Shown in pieces: positions 48,295 through 60,639 of a stretch of DNA of 64,000 nt (position 1 is its first letter; each line of letters begins with the position of its first letter). Source of the stretch: Flaveria trinervia (lineage: Eukaryota > Streptophyta > Magnoliopsida > Asterales > Asteraceae); contig CM046453.1 of the NCBI GenBank assembly GCA_025506515.1, positions 4,682,410 to 4,746,409 on the forward strand, given 5' to 3'. The position numbers and the translations under genes are program-made. A model generated the notes under the pieces. That model saw only the letters and a program-made list of their open reading frames with translations, did not search any database and was not told the origin of the DNA.

Positions 48295-48680
48295 TGTTGA
48301 TAACTTTTTGAATCAACATCAATCACAAATTTTTTATTACATACCATTTCTTCAATTTTTAAAAATATTCATAACTTTTTTCATGAAATCATTTTTATAA
48401 TTCACAATTAAATACAATATTTTTTAATTTTTTCAACGTCCACCATATTGATATAATTTTTTTAAAAAAAATCATCAACACGTTATTTACATATGTGTAA
48501 ATCTTGTTATACACATTTGTAAAATGAATTTCGTAAAAAAAAGAATTTTTTTGTATTTTATAATTTTTTGATGAAAGAGGAAAACTAGAGAAATATTTTT
48601 ATGTTTTTATTTTTTTATTTTTATGTTATTTTTCGTTTTATAAAATTTTTAATTACATTTTTGTTAATTACCATTTTATC
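48295..48680 (+). mobile_element. Copy 1 of an element shared with 55377-55950
   Basis: Blocks occur in the same order as in the second copy: TTCATAACTTTTTTCATGA, CGTCCACCATATTGATATA, TTACATATGTGTAAATCTTG, AATGAATTTCGTAAAAAA, and a long T-rich tail with GATGAAAGAGG. The start motif TATAGGGGAGGGTT of the other copy is missing here, so the 5' end is truncated or diverged. Confidence 0.6.
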
Positions 48681-48739
48681 ATTGATAATTAATGGCCCAC
48701 ATTCGATCCTATTCGATCCTAAAGTTCTCACAAAAATAT

Positions 48740-49570
48740 AAAATTCTTATTTGATCCCTCCCCTTTGTTTATATTATTATATATTTAAATAAATAAAAAA
48801 ATCTTTGTTATATACTTACAAGACTAAAGTAAATAAAAACAAATAACTGTTTATGAAATACAAGTTCAAATCTAAACAATCTTCAAATGCCCTAAAATCA
48901 CCACATAGTTCTCTTATACTTTTAAACTTCGTAACATTTTATATTCTTTACCATCTACATCAAGGGTCTAGCATGTAACAATATCTCTTACAAATAAAGA
49001 AACACAATAAACATCTACAAAAAGAGCAATTTGTTCATTTAAACAATTATATGGACATTTGTCTAACAATTTATTTCACGTCATTTGTATTTGCTTTGCT
49101 GATTTGATACACTATGGTTTTCCAACCTATTCTATTCTCTAGCTTAAATTAACAACGTATTAGGGTCTCTTAACGCAATACTATTATGATAAGACGATTC
49201 ATCCACAATCGCTACAACAACATAAAGCCTATAACTATTTCATCGGATCCATTGCCAACAACATGGAAACCGTAAGATGTCCCTCCCTTGGGCGTTTCCA
49301 ATCTCCGTGGTATGCTCCTTTCTAGGCTCGTTACCGTGACAACGGTCTTCCTACCCAATTGCCTATCTAAAAGCCAGCTCCTTTCACGATTATAGTGATT
49401 CTAACTAGGGTCTTCACATACTTCTAGGTGTATGACTAGTTATTTACTTCTTCATGATAACTCTTTTTAGTTTGAATCATAGAAACAAAGCATGTTGTCT
49501 AAACCCTACATTGAAGATGAGTATAAAGCACCGTCTCAAGATGCCTTTTAAGTTTCATGGTTGACCGAAT
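48740..49570. other. Intergenic stretch without a recognised gene
   Basis: The part 49190-49440 is less AT-rich and could be an old coding or transposon fragment. I found no convincing frame on either strand. Confidence 0.3.
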
Positions 49571-49576
49571 AACTAA

Positions 49577-49893
49577 GGGGTTGTTTGACAGCCTTTTAAT
49601 CAACCTCTTAATGGTTCAAATGTCTAAATAGTTCAGCACTTAATGGTTCAGACTATTTGTTTCACGAGAAAATGTCTGAATGGTTCAGACATTTGTCTCT
49701 AAAGGTTAAACATTATACTAATGTTGAATGATTAAGAGGTCTAATGCTGAATGGTTAAAACCTCTTATTTAAATTGGTCAGACATTTGTCTTTGAATAGT
49801 TAAGCGATATACTAACTTTTAATGGTGCAACACTTAATGGTTCAAACATCTTATTGTTCAACACTTAATCATTTAGATATTGCCAAACAACCC
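49577..49893. mobile_element. MITE with GGGTTGTTTGRCA ends
   Basis: The left end GGGGTTGTTTGACAG matches the inverse of the right end TTGCCAAACAACCC. Inside, a unit with AATGGTTCAGACATTTGTCT is repeated several times. The terminus resembles small plant hAT-like elements. A clean target duplication was not seen. Confidence 0.65.
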
Positions 49894-50660
49894 ATAAGTG
49901 TTTCGGGTAACGAAACTAATAAGGATTCGACTTGTTAGTTTTCATGTCTAACTCGTTTAATAAAATAGGTTACGTACATACTAACACGTTTAACGTGTTT
50001 GTATAAAGAGACCGATTTAAATTTTGACATTAAAAAAACAAAACACATTGACATATAAGTTCAAACTGTCTGTCCTATTTTGTTTAACACATTTCTTACG
50101 ACATGTCTAATCCGTTTACAACTTAATTACAACCCGTCAACCTGTTTAACTTATTTAGAAAAGTGATTACATAGGTCGTCCTTGGATTACACATACTTAA
50201 TTGTGTCTGATTTGTGGTATATGTCTTTGATACTAATAAACATTTGAATTTGTTCAGATTCATCAATTTAACTTACAAACACGACAATTCCACCCATATT
50301 TAAAATCTCAAATCTATTTTATTCCGTTGTGACAACCAATCAGCCTCACTATTGTGTAAATCTTGTTTTTCATGAAAGAACTAGACACATCAAAATCATT
50401 TCACTTATGATATGATCAATGACAGACCTAATATCGAAAAAAATTTATGGGGGCAAAAACTTTTTAACAATCATCTGACTAACGCTATATAATAATTTTT
50501 GAACAAACCATTGGCTAAACCAATCATGTTACTAGTTTCACCATTCCAACCAGTATTAAGAACCTAATGACGTCATACTTAATTTGAAATTCTAATAATA
50601 TATACAAAGCACAAATTGATAAAAAAATTAACCGGTAGCATTGCATTTAAAGAACCTAAA

Positions 50661-50740
50661 TCGTTGGGCCTTTGAAGCCTTTTAATAGCCAAAGCCCATC
50701 GTAACCCTAATAATATAAACTCTTTTCAACTCTATCACCT
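50661..50740 (+). promoter_or_regulatory. Orphan promoter-like block (site II, telobox, TATA-like)
   Basis: TGGGCC (50665-50670), its inverse-type AGCCCA (50693-50698) and AACCCTAA (50703-50710) cluster just before AATATAAAC. Site II elements with a telobox mark promoters of plant ribosomal-protein and other growth genes (established knowledge). The open frame that follows (from 50743) is low-complexity and unlike any protein I know. The downstream DNA is interrupted by the solo LTR at 51023. The 31-bp stretch around AATATAAACTCTTT recurs at 53887-53917. Confidence 0.4.
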
Positions 50741-51022
50741 CTATGTTTTTTTTTCTTTATTTTCTTTTTTTTTCACGCGCAATAAAGACAAGAACAGAAA
50801 GAATCCCATCGTTGGGACTTAGGTTCTTTGTTGCAATAAAAAAGACAAACACAAAAAGAACCAAGATCAATAGTCATGATTGTTTTCTCTTAATTCTTTT
50901 TTTGGATTTCTTTTACTATTTAGAGATTAGGCTTTAAAGGGGACGATTATAAAATTTTGCGGGAGGCGGTAAGATTTGAACGTATATAAAACACTATTTC
51001 TTTCTTTTTTAGGGTCGGCGGT

Positions 51023-53578
51023 TGTCACACCCTCAAAATCCACATGCGGAGTTTTACCGGGAGACGTGTGAACAAACCAGGATCATAGTCACTAATTACT
51101 CAGAACGACACTATATGCCACATTCAAAACAAACCAACCAAAGTTTAAATGTTTAAAACCATGCGGAAGTGTTTAGTAAATAAAACAAACCCAAAGTAAA
51201 CAAATGTACAATATGGCAAAACACACGCCATCCCAATGTTTAAAACCCATATATAAAAGATAAACAAATGTGTCTATGAAATAAAACCTTAGGATGCATG
51301 CTGAACCCGTGTTGTGCTCCTAATGGCAAGTAGAGTTAACGACCTGAGAATAACATACTAAAAATATCAACACAATGGTTGGTGAGTTCAAGAGTTTGCG
51401 TTTATCATTAGTATTAACAATTGTATAGCATAAGAAGTGTATTGAATAAGATAACTAGTTTATATTCACATGTAATAACCATAGTGATTTCGCGATCAAA
51501 GCTGACTGTGTTGCGTTTGTTGCCTCCCGTCACGACTTACCAGGTCGTGACGATGTTTGTGTTTAGGACAATATTGCACCCGTTTGACCTCGAGTCGCAC
51601 AGGTGGGGCTCGTCACACGCAGTAGTACTACCCAAGATTTCCCGCTAGTTACCATTTTTAACGATCCGAAAGTGTGAGGACTTTTCAAGGTATTAAACAC
51701 TATGTTAAAACATACATAACTTATAATAATAAAATAGTGTTTGAGTACATGTATACTACCTCCCCCAGAAGAAGGTTTATAAAAATAGAGGGGCATGAAC
51801 TCACATGGTGTATAATGATAATGAATAAAGAGACTCGTGATAGATGCAAAGACAACCCTTTAAAGGTTACCTAGAACACACAAGTACATAAGTACGTGTA
51901 CACAGAAAACTTAACAACCCTAGGTTAACCTAGTTGACCCGTTTGACCCGTTGGTGACATATTAGATGAAATATTGTTTAATCATGCAAATCAACTTATC
52001 ATACACGAATATCATGTCAGTTGTCCACATGCATCACATCATCAACCCAAGTTCTACCTAGGTCATCATACCACATTAGATCATCATACACTCATGCAAA
52101 ACTCAAGTAATCATCATGCTCAAATACTATAAATACATCATATCAACAATTCATACATGAAGTCTAATCATGCACTACATGCCATGTGAAGTCACCCACG
52201 ACCTCACATCCTAAACTCTGCCAATCCTACTAAGTAGGGGCCTCAAATTCGCATGTGTGTATGACAAGCATAAACATATTACTAGCATATATAGTGACAA
52301 CTAAATTTCAAACCCAATTATGATCTCCTAATCACTAACCATAATTCATCATCATGTATGATCATCAAAATCTATACTTCATACATGATAACCAAGCATC
52401 CATACAACTCAATTACACCTTCTAACACAACAACATCATCCACAATCATTCTAACATGATCCTAACATCATAAGAATGCCCAAATCATCACATCCAAAGT
52501 TCTACAAAAATAAAGTTTTCCTTTTGGGAAAGTAATACCCAAAAGTGATCTAGCATCCAATTCAATCATAATTTCAACAATTATATGCCTACTCAGGTTT
52601 ATAGCATTCATTCTAACATGCTAATCACTTCCAAAGCATCCAAATTCTCAACATAATACACAAAAGTTTCTACTTTTAGTAAGTCATGATCAATATCACA
52701 ATTTCATGGATTTTCTTGTACAATTCAATTAAACTAACATCTAAGCATTACATCTAACATCTTAGCATCATCAAATCATGAATTCCAAGAACAAAAAGTT
52801 TCCTCTTATGGCAATGTATGAACTAGATGATCAAACTCTAGATTTCTTATACAATCAACATAATCTAGCATTCATACAACCTAACTAACATCATATAATC
52901 ATCATACAATCATCAATTTCATATAATCATCATCAATTTCGTAATTAGTGTTCATCAAGAACAATCAACATGAACAACTAATCAAAACTAACCTTTAGAT
53001 GTGTTTAGATGATGATTATCACTTGAAATCAACTTGTAATACTTGAAACCACTTGGAATTCGACTTATGTTCTTGTTCTTGGATCAAAATCGCAATGTGG
53101 GAGGGTGGGGAGAAGAGTTGCGGCCTAATGGGGGGGGGGGTTGGGGGGCTAGGGTGGGTTAATTATGGTAATATTTGTTAAAAAGGTATTTACAAAATAA
53201 CCCCTTTAATTATATTTTATAAACACTAATCTTTCTAATACTTTTTAATAGTTTTTAAGTACTAAACACAAGTATTATTAACCAATAATAATAATCCTAA
53301 ACATTTACAACAAGTCACACAACACACGAAATATATATTATATGTTGTCGTGTTATCACGTAAAATTTATAAAACAACCATTTAAAATTCTATAAAATCA
53401 TGAACCACATAATCACAACTAATAATCAACATTATTAATTAGATTATTATTGTTTATAATAGATTATTATTATCAAGTCACCAACGTTCAATGACAACTA
53501 GTGTGTGCTCACAACACGTGTATGCAAGACTTAACGGAACTAACGGAGTTTGGTAACGGACAATTACCGGATGTCACA
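51023..53578. mobile_element. Solo LTR with perfect 5-bp target duplication
   Basis: It starts TGTCACACCCTCAAAATCC and ends ACCGGATGTCACA (TG...CA). It is flanked by GCGGT on both sides (51018-51022 and 53579-53583). At 2556 bp without gag, pol, primer-binding site or polypurine tract, it is best read as a solo LTR formed by recombination. The inside is AT-rich, with many CATCAT/ATCATCA words between 52020 and 52980 and a G-run at about 53131-53147. It is related to the LTR at 1791-4234, for example in the block around 51780-51830, but is clearly younger because its ends are intact. Confidence 0.82.
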
Positions 53579-53583
53579 GCGGT

Positions 53584-54670
53584 TGCGTGAGTAGTGGCTT
53601 GTTTAGATACTTTGTACTTGTTCTCCACTTATAGAAGTGTTCTCTTGGTGTAACTATTGGGTCGAGGTTTTTTAGCGTCGACAAATTAGCAATGTTTTGC
53701 ATGTTGAGGTCTTTTATCATTAACATATAAGCAATTTTTATAACATGACCGTCATTAAATCAACCATGTAATGGTTCATTGGTTGGATACTTGGATAGTT
53801 GAACCGCTTTCAAAAACATGACATTTGCATGGAGTATATTATCGTCTTCTTGTGTCATGTGTTTTGCACACATTTGTCATGTTTATCCTAATAATATAAA
53901 CTCTTTCAACTCTATCAAATGTTAAACCATCTATCATTAAAAGGGGTCATATGAAATTTTCCATAGAAAGATAGAATCCTAATATATGTTAGTGTTTTGT
54001 TGTTCAAATTTCATTCATGTTGTATTTATCAAATCATGAAACTTATACAACGCATTTCATCATTTCATGTTTGAACATTTCATCATGACTAAATCACGAG
54101 TCTGTTGCTTTCATCGGTGGGTAAGGATGGACCTGGTGCTGGTCTAACCCATTGCGAAGATGTGGTATAATAGAGATCATCGTCTTTAGTTGTCATCTCT
54201 CGTATATCATAATTCAGTTTCACTCAATTACGGTTATGTAATTGAGGGACTTTTGTATTGTATGTTTTAGGGTAATTTTGTCAATTTATATTTTTAAATT
54301 TTTATATTAACAGACATTGTTTAATGAAAATTTAATTTTTTAAAACCTTAGGCGGACAAAAATAAAAAATAAAGAAAAAAATAGATATATAAATCTTTTT
54401 TTATAAAAATAACAAATACGATCAAACCACAAGAAGAAAAATGACAATTCATTTTTTTCAATAATTTAAAGTATTAGTGCATAACACTAATTTAAAACAA
54501 AATGAAACTATTTTACTTTTAGAGGGTACTTATAATGTTAACAAAATAAAAAACCTAAAATAAAGAATATATAAAGTATTAAATAAAAATATAAAGTAAG
54601 AAGTAGTAAGTGAGTCAATAATAACATTTTTGAAGAAAATTAATAAATAATATATAAAGTATTAAAATAA
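53584..54670. other. Intergenic stretch before the CACTA-type gene relic
   Basis: No gene was recognised. 53887-53917 repeats sequence from 50706-50738. The missing 5' part of the CACTA element would be expected here or further left, but no CACTAGTACAAA terminus was found. Confidence 0.4.
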
Positions 54671-55302
54671 TTGAAGAAAGATGGTCTCAACTTTTACAAA
54701 AATATCCAAACCTTGATAATATTCAAGATCGCCGCACTAAAAAGTTTCTCGCGGATAGCACAAGAAGAAACAAACAAACTAAAATGTATGAACTTATAGA
54801 AGATGCAATTGTATCATATCTTGAACTAGTAAGTAAATGTGTATTTATTTAATTGCATAAAAAGTATGTCTTGTAGTTGATTGTTTTAACGTTGTATATC
54901 TTTTATAGGCGTGTTTGGAAAAACAAATGATTGATGATGTAGTTATGGTAGTGGGAAGGAGGATCCACTTACTAGTTTTTTGGACCCGAGCACGGTGGAC
55001 GATCATGTGCACTTTCTAATGTTATAGGTAATATATTATATTACTATGTATATACACACATACACACTTTTATAATTATTGTTGTAATTAAAAAGTATTA
55101 TATTTGTAGGACGTACAATGATTCATGGAGGTTTGTTTCAAAGTGGTAAGCAACAAAGTTATAATGACACGTCTACTACTCAACGAAGAAGTGATGCGGG
55201 GTTAGACTCAAGCCTCGATATTCGAAGCTCAAGTTATGGGTCTGATGTATCTCATATTCACCATCCACCTATTGATGTATATATTTATACCGAGTTAAAC
55301 TA

Positions 55303-55329
55303 TTTTATATATATATATATGTATGTATG

Positions 55330-55370
<41 letters not shown>

Positions 55371-55376
55371 ATATAT
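55303..55376. repeat. (TA)n-(TG)n microsatellite
   Basis: TA, TATG and TG runs lead straight into TATAGGGGAGGGTTC, as at 12568-12635. Confidence 0.95.
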
Positions 55377-55950
55377 AGGGGAGGGTTCAAATGAGAACTA
55401 CATTTTTTTGTGAGAACTCTACGAACCAATCTCAACAACTCATTTTTTATCACATGCAAATCACATGCAAATCACATGCCATTTCTCCCTTTTTTTTAAA
55501 CGTTCGTAACTTTTTTTCACGACATCATTTTTTCAAAAAAATTTCACCATAAAATTCAGTATTTTTTATCTTTCCAACGCCTACCATATTGATATACTTT
55601 TCTAAAAAAGATCGTACATCCGTTTTTTACATATATGTAAATCTAGTTATACCCATGTCTATTACTGGATTTACACATGTGTAAATCCGATATTACACAT
55701 GTGTAAAACGAATTTCGTTAAAAAACGGGTTTTTTTTTTATTTTTTATAAATTTTTTATATTTTTTTATGAAAGAGGGAAAGTTGGGGAATATTTTTGTT
55801 TTTTTATTATTTTTATGTTATTTTTTGATTTATAATTTTTTTAAATATGTTTTTATTAATTACAATTTTTGTGAGAACTCTAGGAACCAATCTCAGCCAT
55901 TCATTTTTTATCAGATGCAAATCACATGTCATTTCCCCATTTTTTTTAAA
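55377..55950 (+). mobile_element. Copy 2 of the microsatellite-anchored element
   Basis: It begins TATAGGGGAGGGTTCAAATG directly after the microsatellite. It contains GTGAGAACTCTACGAACCAATC, repeated near the end as GTGAGAACTCTAGGAACCAATC (55872), and several ACATGTGTAAATC palindromes (55660-55705). It matches 48295-48680. It lies within the intron between exons 3 and 4 of the CACTA-type relic. Its class is uncertain; Helitron-like is possible. Confidence 0.55.
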
Positions 55951-58064
55951 TGTTCGTATTTTTTTATAAAAATGTTATATTGTTTTGTAGGAGGTTTTAT
56001 TTTGTGAATTACTATTTCCATATGATTCTAGTATGGAAAAAATAATAGGTACAACATACGTGCATCCTACTACAAGTAGACTGTTATATGGGAGACAAAT
56101 GCACAAGGATTATGTAAACATCCAAATAGAAAGCATTGACACAAAGTTTCAGTGTGTGCCTCTCCCTTCAATTTCTTGCTATGATGAACTTAAAGATATG
56201 GGTGATGCTTGTGGTTATTTTATTCAATGACCAAGAAAGGCGATAAAGGTGTATTTATTAATTATGTAAATTATATGTGGTTTATTAATTATTTTCTTAA
56301 GATTTAGTTTTATATGTTTGTTAAATTGTAGCTTTCAAACACAGAGGCATCTTGTAAGAATCAAACTCTGCCACAAACATTTAGCTCGTGTTATAAACCA
56401 CAGGTTATGGGTGTTTCATTGGTTTTTAATCGGGTTTCTTGTTATCGTGGTTGGTTTATTCAAATTTTGAATGATAATAATTTTTTATTATTTTAGTTTT
56501 CACCATCTATTCACCATGTTCAATATCAAGGTCAAAATGAAGAAGACCCAACAATGTATCATCAGATAGATGCTTTTGGAACTTTATTGATGTGGTAATC
56601 AACAACTCAAACTCTATATATGTGTTTATTTATTTACTAATATTTTGTTAATAGTTTGAACCGTCTCAACAACTTCCTAATCAACAAGTTCGTGTTACAC
56701 AACCCTCTACTTCGATGGTAAGAAACAACACAAAGTCTATATGTATTATATTGTATATTTCACTAATAATGTTTTGATAATAGTTTGAACTGCCTACACA
56801 AATTTTCACTCCTCAAGTTCACGTGACACAAGCTTCACTTTCAACGGTTAGTAACGACTCAAAGTGTGTATATATATATATATGTGTGTGCGTGTGTGTG
56901 TGTGATATATTTAACTTTCAATGGTTAAATAATAGGTTGAACATCCCTCAAAAACAAGTGCAAATTCAAATTTCACCGAAACAACAACTAAAGTCTTGAC
57001 ACGGCTCTTAACTAAGATCCAAGATGAATGACCTTTTAAAATGCAAGAATTTGCTAAACATATCTTGAATTGTTTTGGTAATAATTTTAGCATTTATGTT
57101 AATACACCAAGTGGAATGTATCCAGATACTGAAGATAAAACATATTTCCTTGCACAATTTTTTAACAGGTACAATATTATTAATTTTTAGTCTATTTTAA
57201 TTTATTTTCTTTATTTTGCTAATAAATTATTGTTAATTATTTTTGATCTCTTTTTATAGTTCTCATTGGATATTATTTATCGTTTCTCCTAAAAAATGAC
57301 AATGATATATTTTGGATTCTCTTAAGAGCAAAAGAAAAAAAGAAAATTATGCTATTTCAAAAGTAATTGAAGTTACTTTTAAGGATCCATTTCAATGGAA
57401 AATGGTGGAGGCATATATTTTGTTTCTATTTTTAGTTAAATTGAATCTCTTGTATTAATTAAATAATTTAGTGATTATTTCGTTGTTTAATTTTTTATTA
57501 ATTTAATGTAGGTTAAACAGCAATCGGGAGATCAGCAATCGGGAGGTTTGGAATGTGGATTTGAGGTTATAAGACACATGTTCGAGTTCGTCTTGATAAA
57601 GCAATTTGATTTTCCTAACAACGTAAGTATTTTGTTTTACAAATTATGATTTTTATTATAAGGGTTTTGTTTTTAATCTGGTATGACTTGTTTGGATTTC
57701 ACGATTATTGGATTTATACTATTTGGGTTTCAGGTTATAAAGATGTGATTCGAATTTGTTTTTCAAATTGACGAGTTAGTCGAAAACATCAAGAATCGGT
57801 TTTTCAAAAAGGTATTTAAAAAATTAGATATCATATGTAGATTTCTATATAGTATGATATTGTAGTCGGACAAATACTTTTGTATAGGTATTGATGGAAA
57901 CTAGAAGTGTTTGTGTTTGACTATCGTTTAGTAATGTATGTTTTTTGTTTGACTTCTATTGGTTTTATTTGTATTTTTATAAGATTTTGTTTTCTTTGAT
58001 ATTGATGAATTTCAGTTGTAGTTTTTATGTGATTCTAGATTGATATAAATTTAATATATACTAA

Positions 58065-58283
58065 CATTTTGGGCGGTTTGAGAGCGCAAAGAAAATCCAA
58101 TTATAATTTTATTTAATAAATACATGAATATATTACAAAGATTATTTTGGACAGTTTTGAATAAATTTTTTGGGCGGTTTGAAAACCGCCCAAGATGATT
58201 TTTTGCAGCCCCATTTATTTGGGCGATCAAAACCCGTTAAAAAACCATTTATACCGCCAAAAAAAACAATATTTGTACTAGTG
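58065..58283 (+). mobile_element. CACTA element 3' terminus with subterminal hairpins
   Basis: The sequence ends CAATATTTGTACTAGTG (58267-58283), which read backwards is CACTAGTACAAATATTG, a CACTA-type terminus. Upstream lie GGGCGGTTT (58072), the hairpin GGGCGGTTTGAAAACCGCCC (58170-58189) and a changed copy GGGCGATCAAAACCCG (58221). Repeated subterminal motifs of this kind bind the element's own protein in other CACTA families (established knowledge). Its position just after the Ulp1-like relic places both in one element. Confidence 0.65.
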
Positions 58284-59375
58284 ACTGAAGTTGTTATGTA
58301 GCAGGTTTTCAATCCTACTGGTAATTAATCTGTTCAAATGAAATGATTGTGATTTAATAGATTAAACTGGACTTTTGATTCGACATATATATCCGATCAC
58401 ATCTAGTTCCAAAGAAAAGCTCATAATAAAAATACGTCAAAAAGAATGATCATCTTACTTCTGACCACGTGGCAATATTAACCGTTGGAGCTTCATACCT
58501 GACCCGATATGGCAGCCTTTAATAATTGTATAGACTTTGCCACTTTTCAAATACCAAAATGATTGTGATATCTCATCCCAAACTTATGGATGAAAATGAC
58601 ATTAAATAATACTCCGGGGTGGTTTATGTAAATAAAAAAGGTAAGATAAATAACTAAAAAACAAAAACAAAAAGAACCATCTTGAGTAATTATCTGAATT
58701 CTCAACCATATTTTTGTTTCCCAAATGACATGAGAAACACGTGCGATTACACCTTGACCAAGACTTTTGTTAAATAACTATTCATATTATTGAAATTTCG
58801 ATTTTTCATGGTTATCAAATTGTTGAATTATATCATTTATGTATTTTAAATCATATGTGAATGTGTAATAGGTTTTTCTAAATCGATATTAAATTTGCTC
58901 CATAATGTTACTTTCACTTGTTCGGATAGGAGAAGTCGAGTTAATAATTGTGTGCAATCGTTTGAGATGACGGATGTACACTTTAGTTGCCACTTCTGGT
59001 AGTTAAGATGGCAGAAGTGTACAACTCACCTGCCACATCATCGCTCGTCAAAAGGACTTACAAGAAGCTAATTTGCCACTTTCATTACTTTTTCTAGTTG
59101 AGATAGCGGAATACCTAAATACTAGAAAAACCCTAAAAAACAATGTATAAACCACATTACACTTCAAAAAACACCTACTTAAAAAATGTGAACAAACCAT
59201 AGAAAAGAGCATGAAATAATCAAATTAAAAATAGTATCTCTACACTACTTAGAACAGCCGAACATCTCCTTGTTTATTTCAATACTTTATATCTTCCTCT
59301 CTTTGGATAATCTAGTCGAGTCTAACAACCATTAATACCGTATGATTCAAAAAATCCAACTCTAACCGTTTTTGC
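58284..59375. other. Intergenic stretch without a recognised gene
   Basis: No coding or RNA gene similarity was seen between the CACTA end and the LINE relic. Confidence 0.4.
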
Positions 59376-59379
59376 AAAC

Positions 59380-59600
59380 GTCACCAAGTTTTTAGCATGA
59401 TTTTACACTCTTCGAAAATATGATTAGTTGTCTAAACCTCTTTGTCACATAAACATAATAAGGAAGATATATCAATATCTCTTTTATCAAGATCTACTTT
59501 AGAAGAAAAATGGTTTATAATAATCCCCAAGTAAGAATATTAACTTTTCTTGACACATCTATATGGATACCAAAATTAATATTATGTTCGGTTGGTTACA
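59380..59600 (-). pseudogene. LINE reverse-transcriptase zinc-binding region, broken
   Basis: On the minus strand KVNILTWGLL, then after a frameshift RDIDISSLLCLCDKEV, and after a TAG stop NHIFEECKIMLKTW can be read. The order C-x2-C...H-x4-C with preceding KVxxFxWxLL is the zinc-binding region that follows the reverse transcriptase in plant LINEs (zf-RVT, family knowledge). No reverse transcriptase core or endonuclease was seen. It is a short dead fragment. Confidence 0.68.
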
Positions 59601-59609
59601 TGTGAACTG

Positions 59610-60639
59610 TATTATTTATCAGTTTAACCAAAGCTTTTTGGCCAAAATATTACTTATAATAAAGAGTAAACTTTCTATAGGATAATGAAGAACCAAAAGT
59701 AACAGTTTAATATAGTAATATTACTATTAAAACTTTGACAAATAAAGAGAAACGTGAATCTTTTTTTAATAATAAATTAAATGTGAAAAGCGACAATTTT
59801 CTCTTCCTTGGTGGACATGTGATACATGTAGGCCACAAGCCCCGAATAAAAACAATAGGCACGTGCTATTTGAAAAAATTAATTATGTTCACTAAGTTCA
59901 CATTAAGGGGATAGCAAAGGTTAACCCTAGATTCTTTAATTGTATTCCATTTATCTAATCAATTAATATAATCAAGTAATCAACCATACCACACCGAAGC
60001 AAATTTTGTTTTCATCCGAATCTCGCTAGTTTAAAACTCATGGCTCGATACGTCGATATGTTTTAAGAAACAATACATAACGATAGCTAAATTAAGGATG
60101 CATAAACATGACCATAATCATGTGGCAACATTAGAAGGCTACAACGGTCGTTTGGCCTAAAGAACACAATAAACGCATAACTCATTCGTCTAATATTATT
60201 CTGAGGAGTAATGACATGATCGGTCATGTTTTGTCAAAGAATTACACAAATTTAAAGGGTGAAAACATGTTTTGTTGTCTTTGAGACAACAATCTTCTTT
60301 TGTTAACGTAAGATGAAAGATATTATTAGTTATTCAATGTTTACATTTGTTTCTTGTTTCAAAATTGAAAAGCTTACAGATTTATTAAAACAAACTAAAT
60401 ACGAAGTATTGTATTTTATGAATCATACAAAGAGTGTTTCTATAATATATTCGAATCACTAGAAAACAAATTACCGTTGGTGTGAAGTCACATGTCTAAA
60501 AACAAACATAATAGGTGTGGACAAACACCTGAAACAAGTCCAAAAGGAATAAATTAAATACATATAAAGAAGAGAAATTATATTCCTTTTTCACTTTCTA
60601 ATAATATATTCAAATTAAACCATCATTTATTAATCTATA
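59610..60639. other. Intergenic stretch
   Basis: AT-rich sequence in which I recognise nothing. Confidence 0.4.

Larger units (their letters stand above)
54671..57811 (+). pseudogene. CACTA-type second gene with Ulp1-protease-like end, broken
   Basis: Many exons can be read: to 54828, 54909-55027, 55110-55276, 55991-56248, 56332-56403, 56497-56594, 56655-56717, 56784-56846, 56936-57168, 57260-57404, 57512-57622 and 57734-57811. Exon 55991-56248 (ending near MGDACGYFIQ) resembles the plant transposon DUF8039 domain. Exons 57260 onward carry a C48/Ulp1-like core: SHW (His), ILDS (Asp), a Gln-rich VKQQSG, and GGLECGFEVIRHM with the Cys. Stops are all TGA, for example after GYFIQ, after KIQDE, two after VSPKK, and after VIKM. 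A frameshift lies in 54909-55027. Exons 56655-56717 and 56784-56846 are equal in length and similar (QVRVTQ/QVHVTQ), so they are duplicates. An inserted repeat separates exons 3 and 4. It cannot make a full protein. Confidence 0.72.

Noticed and set aside
49190..49440. Possible coding relic in a less AT-rich segment
   Set aside because: Both strands were read and no family motif was convincing.
50743..50937. Open frame after the orphan promoter block
   Set aside because: Phe/Lys-rich reading of T-runs and A-runs; no recognisable protein.
55118..55378. 86-residue open frame as an independent gene
   Set aside because: Its first part is an exon of the CACTA-type relic and the rest is translated microsatellite.
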